64,000 nucleotides of DNA from Flagellimonas taeanensis (GTDB taxonomy: Bacteria > Bacteroidota > Bacteroidia > Flavobacteriales > Flavobacteriaceae), in the NCBI RefSeq assembly GCF_003584105.1, contig NZ_QXFO01000011.1, positions 62,001 through 126,000 of the forward strand. The letters are read 5' to 3'. Position numbers and translations under genes: made by a program. The notes beneath the pieces are model-generated. The model had not been told where the DNA came from. It was given only the letters and a program-made list of their open reading frames with translations, and did not search any database. This document shows positions 63,971 through 64,000 of the stretch, piece after piece. Each line of letters begins with the position of its first letter. Position 1 is the first letter of the stretch.

Positions 63971-64000
63971 TTTTACCTCTGTTAAAGGATTCTTATTTTG

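Overview
The window is a chromosomal segment of a marine-type Flavobacteriaceae bacterium; by protein style it resembles Muricauda/Allomuricauda (inference). Signs of Bacteroidota are a fused SecDF, two SusC/SusD pairs, two type IX secretion (T9SS type B) cargo proteins, a Rho with a long polar N-terminal insertion, the folP/cdaA and DUF1599/BT_3928/tpiA/prmA/clpS neighbourhoods, and Bacteroidota-type promoters (TTTG, then TAnnTTTG about 19 bases later). Coding density is high. No gene-free stretch exceeds 300 bases; the longest (about 220-260 bases) lie near 876-1117, 10863-11081, 14165-14391, 51784-52021 and 56732-56991. They hold terminators, inverted repeats or candidate operators, or nothing recognisable (876-1084).

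Positions 1-40,250 are mostly housekeeping. In order: the end of an outer-membrane protein gene and a small lipoprotein; mdh; secDF; a minus-strand run yidD, lgt, DUF192, GNAT, ABC ATPase; an AraC-controlled aldehyde dehydrogenase/DUF779 pair; folE-cysS; two tandem T9SS cargo proteins; an OmpP1/FadL porin; a Tyr/Trp/Gly- and Ser/Arg-rich lipoprotein beside proS; two identical tRNA-Glu genes and rpsT; a pair of paralogous membrane proteins with a lipoprotein; rho; a PqqB-like metallo-hydrolase and a phosphodiesterase; truA with an ABC exporter; folP-cdaA-DUF3667 diverging from DUF1599-BT_3928-tpiA-prmA-clpS; and an orphan membrane protein.

Positions 38,770-64,000 form an accessory nutrient-uptake region that looks devoted to peptides or acylated amino acids rather than glycans. 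Locus 1 (plus strand, 40.3-50.4 kb) encodes an M14 carboxypeptidase lipoprotein, SusC, SusD, a surface lipoprotein, a D-aminoacylase-like deacylase and a fibronectin-III protein whose C-terminal domain resembles N-formylglutamate amidohydrolases. A MocR-type (GntR/aminotransferase) regulator diverges from it, and two copies of an 11-base direct repeat sit in the shared promoter region. Locus 2 (mostly minus strand, 50.6-64 kb) has an ECF sigma factor diverging from FecR, a SusC with an STN signalling domain, SusD, two tandem S10 serine carboxypeptidases, an exported amidohydrolase of the prolidase-like type and a proline dehydrogenase. Together the two loci could bind, import and trim peptides and feed amino acids, probably including proline, into central metabolism. 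No glycoside hydrolase, polysaccharide lyase or sulfatase is present.

No CRISPR array, transposase, integrase, phage gene or rRNA was seen. Dispersed palindromic repeats bounded by TGACA/TGTCA-type ends occur between genes at three places.
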